Below, one piece after another: positions 1 to 7,670 of a stretch of DNA of 29,302 bases. How positions within the stretch are numbered: the first letter of the stretch is position 1; the number at the start of each line of letters is the position of its first letter. The notes below the pieces were generated by a model. It did no database searches. It had not been told where the DNA came from and worked only from the letters and a program-made list of their open reading frames with translations. The position numbers and the translations under genes were made by a program. This stretch comes from an uncultured Bacilli bacterium (GTDB lineage Bacteria > Bacillota_I > Bacilli_A > RF39 > UBA660): assembly GCA_948497845.1 (NCBI GenBank), contig CAOOMX010000002.1, positions 14,487 through 43,788 of the forward strand, given 5' to 3'.

Positions 1-1
1 T

Positions 2-1357
2 TTTACAGATGAATTAGGTCATAAAAACACATATACCTTTAATAATCGAGGAAATGCCCAATCAATAAGTAATTTAGATATGCATGGTTCATTAAAAAAT
101 GCCTATGGTAAGAATTATTCATATGGAGATTATTTTAACCAAAAAGTTCCTAATCAGTTACAGAATAGTGAACAATTAAATAAAACAGTAAAAAATTATA
201 TAATAAATTCAAGTTTTGAAGAAGATGAAGATGCTTGGCACAATACATCCATTGCTACTGTTGTTTCAGCTAATGCACGAACAGGAAAAAAATGTGCTTA
301 TATAAATGATAAAGGCGGACATTTATTTAAGTTTCAAGAAATAGATACCGGAGCAGATTATACACTTAGTGCATATGCCAAAGGAACAGGTAAAATACAG
401 TTATATATAGGAATAAGAGATGAAGAAACACGTTTAGAAGATTTTTATACACCATATTATAATTTATCAGATGAATATGAACGATTTTCATTATCTATGC
501 ATCTTCCTAAAGGCTATGTTAATTTAGTAGAAATTTATATAAATGTAGTAGATGGAGATGCATATATAGATGACATTCAATTAGAAGAAGGTAATGTTGC
601 CAATTATTATAATTTAATTGATAATTCAGATTTTAGAGAAGATTTAAAATACTGGAGATTAACATCTAGTACACAAATAAAAAATGCTGATGGAAGTACA
701 GAATATTTAGAAATAGATCCTAATTATGAAATATTATCTTTAGAAGATAATCAAAAGGCTATTAAAATATATCATGATCCATATATATCTCATACTTTAG
801 ATAGAACTTTTAATATTTCAGGTAAAGCAGGAGATACCTATAATGTATCATTTTGGTATAAACATAGTGGTATAGATAATCCTATGGGAGCAGGGGGATA
901 TCCAGCTAATTGTTTAATTGCTTTTGGTTATATTGAAGATGATGAGTTTGGAGGGGATCAAGAACCACAAGCAAGATTAAACTTTAATGAAACAGAATGG
1001 CAATATTATTCAGAAACATTTGTAGCAGAAAAAGATTATGAAAATTTATATTTTTTATTAATGATGGAAAATACTGCTAATGAAATGTATTTAACAAATT
1101 TTACAATATATAAAGATTTATCTCGTGTTGATTTCCAATATGATAACAAGGGTAATATTATAGAAGCATCAGATTTAGACAATAATAGTACTAAATTTAA
1201 TTATGATAATAATAACCAACTTATAAAATTAATGGATCCAAAAGGAAATAAATTTCAATATGAATATGATAATAATATTCCAACAAGAATACTAAGTGGA
1301 ATAGCAGATAATGGCATATCTTATGAAATGAAATATGATACTTTTGTAATCCAATAA
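2..1357 (+). CDS. Rhs protein, 5' fragment with two carbohydrate-binding-like modules
   Basis: The frame is open from the window edge with no start. The residues before the first internal ATG (80) already read as YD-repeat sequence (DELGHKNTYTFNNRG), so 80 is not the real start. Two all-beta modules follow. The first, about 199-600, begins NYIINSSFEE and ends YIDDIQLEEG. The second, about 615-1115, begins NLIDNSDFRE and ends with a strand-rich stretch before NFTIYKD. Both have the N-terminal N(S)xF and closing DIQLE-type strand seen in CBM4/9-like jelly-roll modules of Rhs proteins. YD repeats resume at about 1130 (VDFQYDNKGNI, FNYDNNNQL, FQYEYDNN). The frame ends in TAA at 1355-1357, judged to be the result of a one-base deletion. 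The assignment of the beta modules is by pattern only. Confidence 0.75.
   Translation, partial: FTDELGHKNTYTFNNRGNAQSISNLDMHGSLKNAYGKNYSYGDYFNQKVPNQLQNSEQLNKTVKNYIINSSFEEDEDAWHNTSIATVVSANARTGKKCAYINDKGGHLFKFQEIDTGADYTLSAYAKGTGKIQLYIGIRDEETRLEDFYTPYYNLSDEYERFSLSMHLPKGYVNLVEIYINVVDGDAYIDDIQLEEGNVANYYNLIDNSDFREDLKYWRLTSSTQIKNADGSTEYLEIDPNYEILSLEDNQKAIKIYHDPYISHTLDRTFNISGKAGDTYNVSFWYKHSGIDNPMGAGGYPANCLIAFGYIEDDEFGGDQEPQARLNFNETEWQYYSETFVAEKDYENLYFLLMMENTANEMYLTNFTIYKDLSRVDFQYDNKGNIIEASDLDNNSTKFNYDNNNQLIKLMDPKGNKFQYEYDNNIPTRILSGIADNGISYEMKYDTFVIQ
1340..1351 (+). other. Frameshift site in the Rhs gene (missing G in a Gly codon)
   Basis: Codons in the upstream frame are GAT ACT TTT GTA ATC. One extra G gives GAT ACT TTT GGT AAT CCA ATA, that is D-T-F-G-N-P-I, the expected YD-repeat wording. 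Both frames have consistent Rhs-like coding on their own side. A -1 slip on the T-TTT run could give low-level readthrough, but no canonical slippery heptamer is present. Confidence 0.8.
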
Positions 1358-1665
1358 GAACAAAAACCAAAGTTGTAAAAAAAGCAGAAGATTTACCAAC
1401 AGGAAAATACTTTATAAGAGAAAAGAGTTCAAATAAATACTTTACTGCAGATTTTAAGTCAAAAAAAATACTGTTAAAAGAAAATGTTTGTAGTAAAGAT
1501 GTATGGATTTTTGAAAAAATAAGTGATCATAGGTATAATATACATCCAGCAGTTTTACCAGACTATTATATAGCAAGCGAACCATCAAATTATCAGCATT
1601 TAACTTTATCTAAAATACCAAACATAGATATAGAAATATATATAAATGATAATGGCAGTTACAAT

Positions 1666-4104
1666 ATGCATACTGCAAATAAGATTATGCGCGATGATAC
1701 TGGAGCTCAAATAATGAGTAACGGAAAAAAAGTACAATGCTATTCAAACGGTCCAACACTTGGCATTAATTTTGAATTCTATATTGAAAGTGCCGAATAT
1801 CCATATTTTATGGAAAATGAAGCAGAATATACAGAAGATGGTAAATTCATCAAATCAATAACAGATACCTTATTAAATAAAATAACATATGACATTGATC
1901 CCAAAACTGGTTTAACAACATCAGTAACGAATCCTGCAGATATTATCACCTCATATACATATAATGAGCAGGAGTTATTAACAAGTGTTAACGAAGATAA
2001 TAAAACAATAGAGTATGTTTATGATAATAATGATAATATAAGTGCCATTAAGAGTGGAAATAAAGCCTATAACTTTACATATGATGCCTTTTTAAATCCA
2101 AAAACTGTATCCATTAACAACCTTATCACCTTAATAACTAATGAATACTATGAAAGAAATAGAGGTTTAAAAAAGTCCACTTATGGTAATGGACATATTA
2201 TAAATTATACATATGATGAAATAGATAGATTAAAAACAGTACGTAAAGAAGATACAACATATGAATATAGATATGATAACTTTAATAATTTAACTGAGAT
2301 TGAAGCAACGAGTGATAATACCCAAACTATTTATAATTATGGATATGATACGGCTCAAAAACTAATTAATTACAGAGTAAATAACTTTGGTATAAAGTAT
2401 AAATATGATAAGAATCAAAATATAACTAATAAAACATATAACTTAGAAAACATAAGAAAAACAAAAGAATTTATATATAATAGTGATGATACATTAAAAA
2501 CATCAAAACTAGATAATATAGATATTCAATATAACTATGATCCATTGGGAAGATTAAAAGAAAGAATCATAGGTAATTATAAAACAGAATATGGTTATTT
2601 AACAAAAGGATATAGAACAAGTAATGTTATCAATAGTATAACAGATGGAAATATAAAATATAGTTATAAATATGATAAATTAAATAATATAACACATATA
2701 TACAAAGATAATATATTAACAAATGAATACTTCTATGATAACTTTAATGAATTAATAAAAGAACATGATTATGAAAGAAATGTAACAATAGAATATAACT
2801 ATGATACAGAAGGAAATATTTTAAGTAAGAAAACTTATAGTTTAAATACAACAACTTTAATAGAAGAAAATATATATGAATATAATAATCCTGATTGGGA
2901 AGACCAACTAACAACATATAATGGAACAAATATAACATATGATGGTATAGGTAATCCTAAAACTATCGGAGATAGTATAAATCTATATTGGAAAAATGGT
3001 AGAGAATTAGCAAAATATCAAGATACAAGTAAGAATTTAGAAATAATATATAAATACAACAAAGATGGAATAAGAACATCAAAAATAGTAAATGGAATAG
3101 AAGAAAAATACTACTTAGAAAACAAAAATATACTATTTGCAAACAAAGGCAATAATATGATATACTATTTACGAGATAGTAATAGCGGACTAATAGGATT
3201 AAAGTATAATGATACAACATATTATTATCAAAAGAATGCTCAAGAAGATATCACAGGAATAATGGATAGCAGCTTCAATATAGTAGCAACATACAGCTAT
3301 GATGCATGGGGTAATATTTTAAGCATCAAAGATGCAAATGGCAATGTAATAACAGACAATAACCATATAGCACATATTAACCCATACAGATACAGAAGTT
3401 ACTACTATGATGAAGAAACAAAACTATATTACCTAAACAGCAGATATTATAATCCAACTTGGGGAAGGTTTATTAATGTAGATGGCATCATAAATGCAAA
3501 CAAGAGCATCAATGATTTTAACTTATATGTATATGTTGATAATAAACAACCAACATATATTGATCCAAATGGGGAATCTTTAATGGTTGTAGGAGGTTTA
3601 GCTCTTGGCATGGTGCTGGGAGCAAAAGCACTAGCAACTACAGCTTCATATGGCGCAAAAAAATTTAAAGGTTTAGATATTTCGTCAAATATGCTAAATA
3701 AATCACTATGGAATAGTCAAGGGTCATTGTCATCCCAAACAAAAATAATGATAAAAGAAAAAACGAGCAAATCACCAGAATTGCTAAATAAAATTAATGA
3801 TTGTTTAGAAAGATATGATTATAACGATTTTACAACTTGCCCAGGATCTATAGACTATAACAATGGAAATGATCAAGATTTACGTTTATCCCTCGGCAAA
3901 GTAAAATATGATCTAGAAGGATATAAATTAGCAGATGGAAGTTGGAATATAAAAGTATATTTATATGATATATATGACTTTGAAAAAAAAGACTATGATA
4001 AAAATATAAATATAATAAATAATGGTGCATATGCATTTCAAACTGTGGGGTGGCTCCATCCATATCGATGGGAAGTTAATTATTCTATGAACTATGAACC
4101 ATAA
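1666..4104 (+). CDS. Rhs protein, 3' fragment: YD repeats, Rhs core and variable C-terminal module
   Basis: The first ATG of this frame is 1666, but the frame is open and coding-like back to 1339, so 1666 is probably not a real start and has no good Shine-Dalgarno site. From about 1380 to 1800 there is a region resembling a ricin-type beta-trefoil (GKYFIREKSSNKYF, VWIFEKISDHRYNIHP, YNMHTANKI). YD repeats run from about 1900 to 3290. The Rhs core lies at about 3290-3580, with YDAWGNILSI, YRYRSYYYDEETKLYYLNSR, YYNPTWGRFINVD and the closing YIDPNGES. The roughly 175 residues after DPNG are the variable C-terminal module. It opens with a hydrophobic Gly/Ala-rich helix (3580-3660) and ends with a strand-rich domain containing LSLGKVKYDLEGY, YLYDIYDFEKKDYD and WLHPYRWEVNYSMNYE. 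I do not recognise that domain; by position it is a candidate toxin. Confidence 0.75.
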   Translation: MHTANKIMRDDTGAQIMSNGKKVQCYSNGPTLGINFEFYIESAEYPYFMENEAEYTEDGKFIKSITDTLLNKITYDIDPKTGLTTSVTNPADIITSYTYNEQELLTSVNEDNKTIEYVYDNNDNISAIKSGNKAYNFTYDAFLNPKTVSINNLITLITNEYYERNRGLKKSTYGNGHIINYTYDEIDRLKTVRKEDTTYEYRYDNFNNLTEIEATSDNTQTIYNYGYDTAQKLINYRVNNFGIKYKYDKNQNITNKTYNLENIRKTKEFIYNSDDTLKTSKLDNIDIQYNYDPLGRLKERIIGNYKTEYGYLTKGYRTSNVINSITDGNIKYSYKYDKLNNITHIYKDNILTNEYFYDNFNELIKEHDYERNVTIEYNYDTEGNILSKKTYSLNTTTLIEENIYEYNNPDWEDQLTTYNGTNITYDGIGNPKTIGDSINLYWKNGRELAKYQDTSKNLEIIYKYNKDGIRTSKIVNGIEEKYYLENKNILFANKGNNMIYYLRDSNSGLIGLKYNDTTYYYQKNAQEDITGIMDSSFNIVATYSYDAWGNILSIKDANGNVITDNNHIAHINPYRYRSYYYDEETKLYYLNSRYYNPTWGRFINVDGIINANKSINDFNLYVYVDNKQPTYIDPNGESLMVVGGLALGMVLGAKALATTASYGAKKFKGLDISSNMLNKSLWNSQGSLSSQTKIMIKEKTSKSPELLNKINDCLERYDYNDFTTCPGSIDYNNGNDQDLRLSLGKVKYDLEGYKLADGSWNIKVYLYDIYDFEKKDYDKNINIINNGAYAFQTVGWLHPYRWEVNYSMNYEP

Positions 4105-4118
4105 ACGAAAGGAAAACC

Positions 4119-4652
4119 ATGAAAAAAATTAGTAAAATAGGAGCAGACTTTAAAAAAGCAAAAGAAAAAATAGATAAAGTAAAATCATTAAGTAAAATTG
4201 CAATAATAAATTTAATATTTGGCGGTATAATATGTTTCTTTTTGCCGATAATCTACTTCTGGGCAATAGATAATGCATATATATATCAAAAAAATTGGAA
4301 TATTTGGCTCAAAATGCCTAGTTATAACGAAGAATTATTTGCTAAAGAAAGACAAGAATATATAACATTTGGCAAGCTATATTATTACGATCAAGAATAT
4401 ATAAATAAATTAATTAAAGAAGATTATATTCATGAAATGAATAAAGAATTCGTAAAAAGCCTTATATATGAAATTCCTAAGAGAAAATATAGAGAAGAAG
4501 AATTAGAAATAATAAATGATAATTTAGAAGAAAGTGTATTTAATGAAGAAAATTATTACGCTTATATAGAAAGGGAATATGGCATAAAGTATTTAGTATT
4601 AATTATAGATAAAGAAAACACAACAATCTATAGATTTGAATATTTAAAATAA
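4119..4652 (+). CDS. Membrane-anchored small protein, member 1 of a four-paralogue array (candidate immunity protein)
   Basis: A 177-residue protein starting 14 bases after the Rhs stop with an AAGG site ahead of its ATG, so very likely cotranscribed. A basic N-terminus (about residues 1-28) precedes one strong membrane segment (about 29-51, IINLIFGGIICFFLPIIYFW). A charged domain follows. It ends with ENYYAYIEREYGIKYLVLII followed by DKENTTIYRFE, the same closing pattern as the genes at 5088, 6048 and 7097. The position directly behind a polymorphic-toxin-type gene is where cognate immunity genes usually sit, and a membrane location would fit a toxin acting at the envelope. That role is inference from position. 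No domain family is recognised. Confidence 0.7.
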   Translation: MKKISKIGADFKKAKEKIDKVKSLSKIAIINLIFGGIICFFLPIIYFWAIDNAYIYQKNWNIWLKMPSYNEELFAKERQEYITFGKLYYYDQEYINKLIKEDYIHEMNKEFVKSLIYEIPKRKYREEELEIINDNLEESVFNEENYYAYIEREYGIKYLVLIIDKENTTIYRFEYLK

Positions 4653-4670
4653 GAAGGGAAATTAAATTCA

Positions 4671-5039
4671 TTGAAAAAAATAAAGAGATTAATAGCAGCA
4701 ACAATAGACTTTGGTTTTACAGTTTTAATAGTATTTAAAATTGTAGAAATAATTTTAGAAAAATCAGGGTTAGTTTCCACAAGAATAATACTTTCGACAC
4801 TTAAGATTTTTATAGTGATAAGTTTTCTTTTATACAAGGATTGTCTTATAGGATATGAAAGTATAGGAAAAAAGCTAATGCGTTTAAAAATATATCAGAA
4901 TAATAATCGCGTAATGGATAAAAGAGTTTTGCTAGAAAGAAACGAAGCAACTATAGCAGGTTTTCTACTATATCCATTCATGATACTCATAAAAAATAAA
5001 AGCTTCGGAGATTTAAAATATAATACTGAAGTAAAATAG
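4671..5039 (+). CDS. Short RDD-like membrane protein, copy 1
   Basis: A 122-residue protein with a TTG start, preceded by AAGGGA at a rather long distance, 18 bases after the previous gene. It begins KRLIAATIDF, matching the R-x2-A-x2-x-D signature of RDD-family membrane proteins. Two membrane segments follow (about residues 12-30 and 40-56), then YESIGKKLMRLKIYQNNNR, the conserved G-x-S-x-GK-x2-x-L loop of RDD proteins. It is short for the family and has at most a weak third hydrophobic stretch (LLYPFMILI) near the end. It is clearly paralogous to the gene at 5609; both share ESIGKK, the xIYxNNxRxxDK stretch and the closing YNTEV(K/R). The function of RDD proteins is poorly defined; here it travels with the membrane-anchored family. 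Confidence 0.7.
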   Translation: MKKIKRLIAATIDFGFTVLIVFKIVEIILEKSGLVSTRIILSTLKIFIVISFLLYKDCLIGYESIGKKLMRLKIYQNNNRVMDKRVLLERNEATIAGFLLYPFMILIKNKSFGDLKYNTEVK

Positions 5040-5087
5040 ATGAAAGAAAATAAATTGCTATGCAATATATTGAAGGAGTGAAGTAAG

Positions 5088-5570
5088 ATAAGCTTAAAAA
5101 AAGACACTAAAAGAAAGATTAAAATAAAATCTATAGTATTAATAATAAGTGCTGTTTTTGTTTTAGTACTCTTTATAAGCAAAATTAATATGTCAACATA
5201 TGATGACTTGAAATACTACAAAGAAAAGTTAAATATAATATTTCCACATTCTGAAAAAAAGGAAACACTTTTTGAACAAGGATTTAACAGAAATTTATTT
5301 AAGCATTACTATAGTGAAGAACAAATTAACGAAATTAAACAGAAGTTAAATTTTCAGCCAATGAGAGAATTATTAGTAGAGTACTACATTGAGCATAAAT
5401 TTATTTCGTCATCAGCTTCTAATAGAGACCTCCCTTTAGAGCTAAAAAAATTACTAGAAAATGAAAACAACTTATACTTCTACAACGAAGAACATTGCGA
5501 TTATGCATTATTGATTATAGATGTTGACAACAACAACCTTTATAATTTTTACCACACTTGTAGAGGATAA
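5088..5570 (+). CDS. Membrane-anchored small protein, member 2 of the array; apparent ATA start
   Basis: The first ATG in this frame is at 5190, but the frame is open back to 5082, and the upstream 34 codons encode a basic N-terminus and a membrane helix (SIVLIISAVFVLVLFI). That is exactly the part present in its paralogue at 7097. An AAGGAG site at 5073-5078 points to codon 5088, which reads ATA. So the gene either uses a rare AUA start or carries a start-codon mutation. The rest resembles 7097 closely: LKYY near the start of the outer domain, FQPMRELLVEYYIEHKF versus YKPMRPLVVKYYIDYKF, then NNLYFYNEE and ALLIIDVDNNNLYNF. With the ATA start the product is 160 residues. No recognised domain; candidate immunity or accessory role by context. 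Confidence 0.6.
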   Translation: MSLKKDTKRKIKIKSIVLIISAVFVLVLFISKINMSTYDDLKYYKEKLNIIFPHSEKKETLFEQGFNRNLFKHYYSEEQINEIKQKLNFQPMRELLVEYYIEHKFISSSASNRDLPLELKKLLENENNLYFYNEEHCDYALLIIDVDNNNLYNFYHTCRG

Positions 5571-5608
5571 TTTAAAAAAATTATAGGATATAAAAGGAGC
5601 TGTTTAAA

Positions 5609-5980
5609 GTGTCAATAAAAATAAAAAGGCTAATAGCAAGCTATATAGATTTCGCAATAGCAATGGTTATTGTATTTAGCATAGCAAGTTTTTTAATAAA
5701 TAAAACCTCGATAACGATAATTAAATTCTTATTAGCTTTTTTAGGGCTCATAATTGTCGCATATTTGTTATTAATTAAAGATACGATTATTGGCAGCGAA
5801 AGCATAGGAAAAAAATGTATGAAGTTACATATTTATAAAAATAATAAACGAATTATTGACAAAAATACATTGATAAAACGTAATAGAATCACATTAGAAA
5901 ACTTTCCTAAATATCCTTTTATGATTATTTATAATAATAAAAGTGAAGGAGATAATACATACAATACAGAGGTAAGATAG
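5609..5980 (+). CDS. Short RDD-like membrane protein, copy 2
   Basis: A 123-residue protein with a GTG start behind an AAAAGGAG site at 5593-5600. It opens KRLIASYIDF, the RDD signature, followed by two membrane segments and the loop SESIGKKCMKLHIYKNNKR, then DKNTLIKRN and the C-terminal YNTEVR. The match to the gene at 4671 runs through the whole length, so these are tandem paralogues. Each copy follows one membrane-anchored LIID-type gene (4119 and 5088), so the unit that was duplicated appears to be the two-gene pair. A partner role, such as helping the neighbouring protein sit in the membrane, is speculation. Confidence 0.7.
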   Translation: MSIKIKRLIASYIDFAIAMVIVFSIASFLINKTSITIIKFLLAFLGLIIVAYLLLIKDTIIGSESIGKKCMKLHIYKNNKRIIDKNTLIKRNRITLENFPKYPFMIIYNNKSEGDNTYNTEVR

Positions 5981-6047
5981 GTATGAACTGGTCCTCGTTA
6001 AAAAAATAGAAAGGAATATCAAAATAGTTTTTTGATGTTAAATAGCA

Positions 6048-6680
6048 ATGAAGAAAGAAAAGAAATTAGAAATATTATTTAAAATATGTACAGTAATTGG
6101 GGTAATTCTATTTATAATACAATGTTACTATGGATTAAAATATAATATGGCAGAAGAGAGTATGAAAGAGTTCTATAATAATAAGATTATACTTTTCTAC
6201 ACTATTGCAGTAATTGATGCCTTACCATTATTTTATCTAATGTTATTTTATGATGAAAAGAAAAGTGCACTAAGAAAGAAAAGAAGAACAGAAGCAAGAA
6301 AGAATAAAGAATATTCAATAAATTTTAATAAGAAATGGAATATTAAAATAGGAAAACCAAATGAACTAGATGAGATATTTACAAGTAAAAAGCTATGGAA
6401 AGTAGAATTTAAAATAGCAAGTTATAGCAAGAATGATATCCAAAAGATAATAAAAAACTTACCAGCAAAGACAGTAGACAAAGATAAAACAGAGCAAGCA
6501 ATAGAAAACATATTATCAAAGAAAGAAAAAGAAAGGTATCAAAATTATATTAAGAAAAGTATAACACAAGATAATTATTATACAATCATCAAGAAAGAAA
6601 AAGACTTTTGCATACTAATAATAGATAGATTAGAAAATAAAATATACATATTAGAAGTGATATATGAGATAAAAAGTTAG
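6048..6680 (+). CDS. Two-helix membrane protein, member 3 of the array
   Basis: A 210-residue protein, the longest of the four array members. It has two membrane segments (about residues 11-31 and 46-67), a very basic stretch just after (KKSALRKKRRTEARKNKEY), then a charged domain of about 120 residues. By the positive-inside rule the basic stretch places that domain in the cytoplasm, which differs from the single-helix members. The C-terminus carries the shared signature: NYYTIIKKEKDFCILIIDRL followed by ENKIYILE. The ribosome-binding site is weak and the gap to the previous gene is 67 bases, so expression may be lower than its neighbours. No known domain recognised; grouped with 4119, 5088 and 7097 by the C-terminal signature only. 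Confidence 0.65.
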   Translation: MKKEKKLEILFKICTVIGVILFIIQCYYGLKYNMAEESMKEFYNNKIILFYTIAVIDALPLFYLMLFYDEKKSALRKKRRTEARKNKEYSINFNKKWNIKIGKPNELDEIFTSKKLWKVEFKIASYSKNDIQKIIKNLPAKTVDKDKTEQAIENILSKKEKERYQNYIKKSITQDNYYTIIKKEKDFCILIIDRLENKIYILEVIYEIKS

Positions 6681-6735
6681 AAAAAAACGCACATGGTGGG
6701 AAATCCAAATTATAAGCCATAATAAAGGAAGAAAA

Positions 6736-7059
6736 ATGAAAAAAACAAAATTTGAACTAAAAAAATACAATGAGGAAAGAAATGCTATTATAAAAGAAAT
6801 AAAAGATTTCAATACTCCAGTTGGTGAACTACCTTTGCAAAAGTATAAATACATATCTAATGATAAAACAATATATATCTATCAAAATGATGAAAACCAA
6901 GTCATAAACTTTTGGATATATCGCGGTTATGAAGCATCGGTTGAATTAATTTATTCATCTGGTGGTAAAGAAATAATATATAATAATATTGATAGTAATT
7001 ATATAAAGCAGATAAAAGAATTAAAAGATAACTGGTATTATGTAGAAATAAGTTATTAA
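6736..7059 (+). CDS. Small soluble orphan protein in the Rhs-associated array
   Basis: A 107-residue protein with an ATG behind AAGGAAG. It has no membrane segment and no signal peptide, so it is predicted cytoplasmic. The N-terminal third is charged and helical; the rest looks beta-rich (YKYISNDKTIYIYQND, INFWIYRGYEASVELIYSS) and ends LKDNWYYVEISY. It lacks the LIID signature of its neighbours, so it is not simply another member of the four-gene family. A soluble protein in an immunity-type array could be an immunity protein to a different, lost toxin, or a partner of the membrane proteins. No family recognised. Confidence 0.6.
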   Translation: MKKTKFELKKYNEERNAIIKEIKDFNTPVGELPLQKYKYISNDKTIYIYQNDENQVINFWIYRGYEASVELIYSSGGKEIIYNNIDSNYIKQIKELKDNWYYVEISY

Positions 7060-7096
7060 ACAATATTAGAGTGAATATATAGAAGGAGAGTAGAAA

Positions 7097-7555
7097 GTGT
7101 TAAAAAAAATAATAGTATTTATTATAGTTAGTATGCTATGTCTTTATGCGTATGGAAAAATATTAAGCAAATCTTTTTATAGTGAAAGATATCTAAAATA
7201 CTATAATATAGAATTCATAGATCCTTTAAAAAGTAAAAGGCTTTTTAAGGAAGGCATAAAAGACCCTATGATATTAGCAAGATTATTGTATGATAATAAA
7301 CAAATAGAAATTCTTCTACAAAATGATTATTATAAGCCAATGAGGCCTTTAGTGGTCAAATACTATATAGACTATAAATTTATGAATTTATTAAATGATG
7401 AAAAGCAAGAAGAGTTAAGAAAAATAATAAATGAACTGGATTTATATAAAGAAGAAAATTATTATGCCTATTTTGAAAATAAACGATTTATGCAAAATAC
7501 ATTAATAATAGTAGATCCAACCAATCATTTTGTATACATATTAGACAGTTACTAA
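7097..7555 (+). CDS. Membrane-anchored small protein, member 4 of the array
   Basis: A 152-residue protein with a GTG start and an AAGGAG site eight bases ahead. One N-terminal membrane helix (about residues 4-21, IIVFIIVSMLCLYAYG) reads like an uncleaved signal anchor, placing the rest outside. The outer domain shares YLKYY, YKPMRPLVVKYYIDYKF, ENYYAYFENKRF and LIIVDPTNHFVYILD with the other members, most strongly with 5088. It is the last gene before a hairpin at 7581-7610 and so closes the Rhs-associated unit. It supports the ATA-start reading of 5088, because here the corresponding N-terminal helix begins at a normal start codon. Confidence 0.7.
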   Translation: MLKKIIVFIIVSMLCLYAYGKILSKSFYSERYLKYYNIEFIDPLKSKRLFKEGIKDPMILARLLYDNKQIEILLQNDYYKPMRPLVVKYYIDYKFMNLLNDEKQEELRKIINELDLYKEENYYAYFENKRFMQNTLIIVDPTNHFVYILDSY

Positions 7556-7580
7556 TAAAAAAAATAAAATAACAATTTAT

Positions 7581-7620
7581 AAGAAGCTTAGTATTAAAAT
7601 TAAGCTTCTTATTGCTATTT
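7581..7620 (+). terminator. Hairpin closing the Rhs-associated unit
   Basis: A perfect 10-base inverted repeat, AAGAAGCTTA / TAAGCTTCTT, with a 10-base loop, followed by ATTGCTATTT. The tail is only moderately T-rich, so termination efficiency is uncertain. Confidence 0.5.
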
Positions 7621-7670
7621 AAAAAAAATAAATGGGCAGTTAGATTATAAAAAAGGGGGTGAGAAAATAG

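Larger units (their letters stand above)
2..4104 (+). pseudogene. Rhs/YD-repeat surface protein, split by a single-base frameshift and truncated at the left edge
   Basis: One long Rhs-type gene is inferred from two abutting open frames. Frame 2 is open from the first base and stops at 1355-1357. Frame 1 is open from 1339 to 4104. Frame 2 ends with YDTF then VIQ-stop, while frame 1 at the same place reads CNPIRTKTK. Adding one G next to position 1346 gives YDTFGNPIRTKTK, a textbook YD-repeat junction, and joins the frames. Domain order across the join is YD-like start, two carbohydrate-binding-like beta modules, YD repeats, beta-trefoil-like insert, many YD repeats, Rhs core, variable C-terminus. 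Rhs proteins of Gram-positives are exported wall-associated proteins that often carry C-terminal toxins. The break may be a real inactivating mutation or an assembly error. The true start lies upstream of the window. Confidence 0.8.
4119..5980 (+). repeat. Tandem duplication of a two-gene module (membrane-anchored LIID protein + RDD-like protein)
   Basis: Unit A is 4119-5039 and unit B is 5088-5980. In each, a membrane-anchored protein ending in LIIDxxNxxxY is followed by a 122-123-residue RDD-like protein. The RDD copies align end to end at protein level. Two further LIID members (6048, 7097) lie downstream without an RDD partner. The copies are diverged, so the duplication is old or the units came from different strains. 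Confidence 0.65.

Noticed and set aside
1340..1357. Programmed frameshift or stop-codon recoding in the Rhs gene
   Set aside because: The stop is TAA and there is no canonical slippery heptamer; a missing G explains the join exactly.
5570..5608. Terminator between array members
   Set aside because: The inverted repeat there (ATAATTT/AAATTAT) is pure A/T with no T tail.
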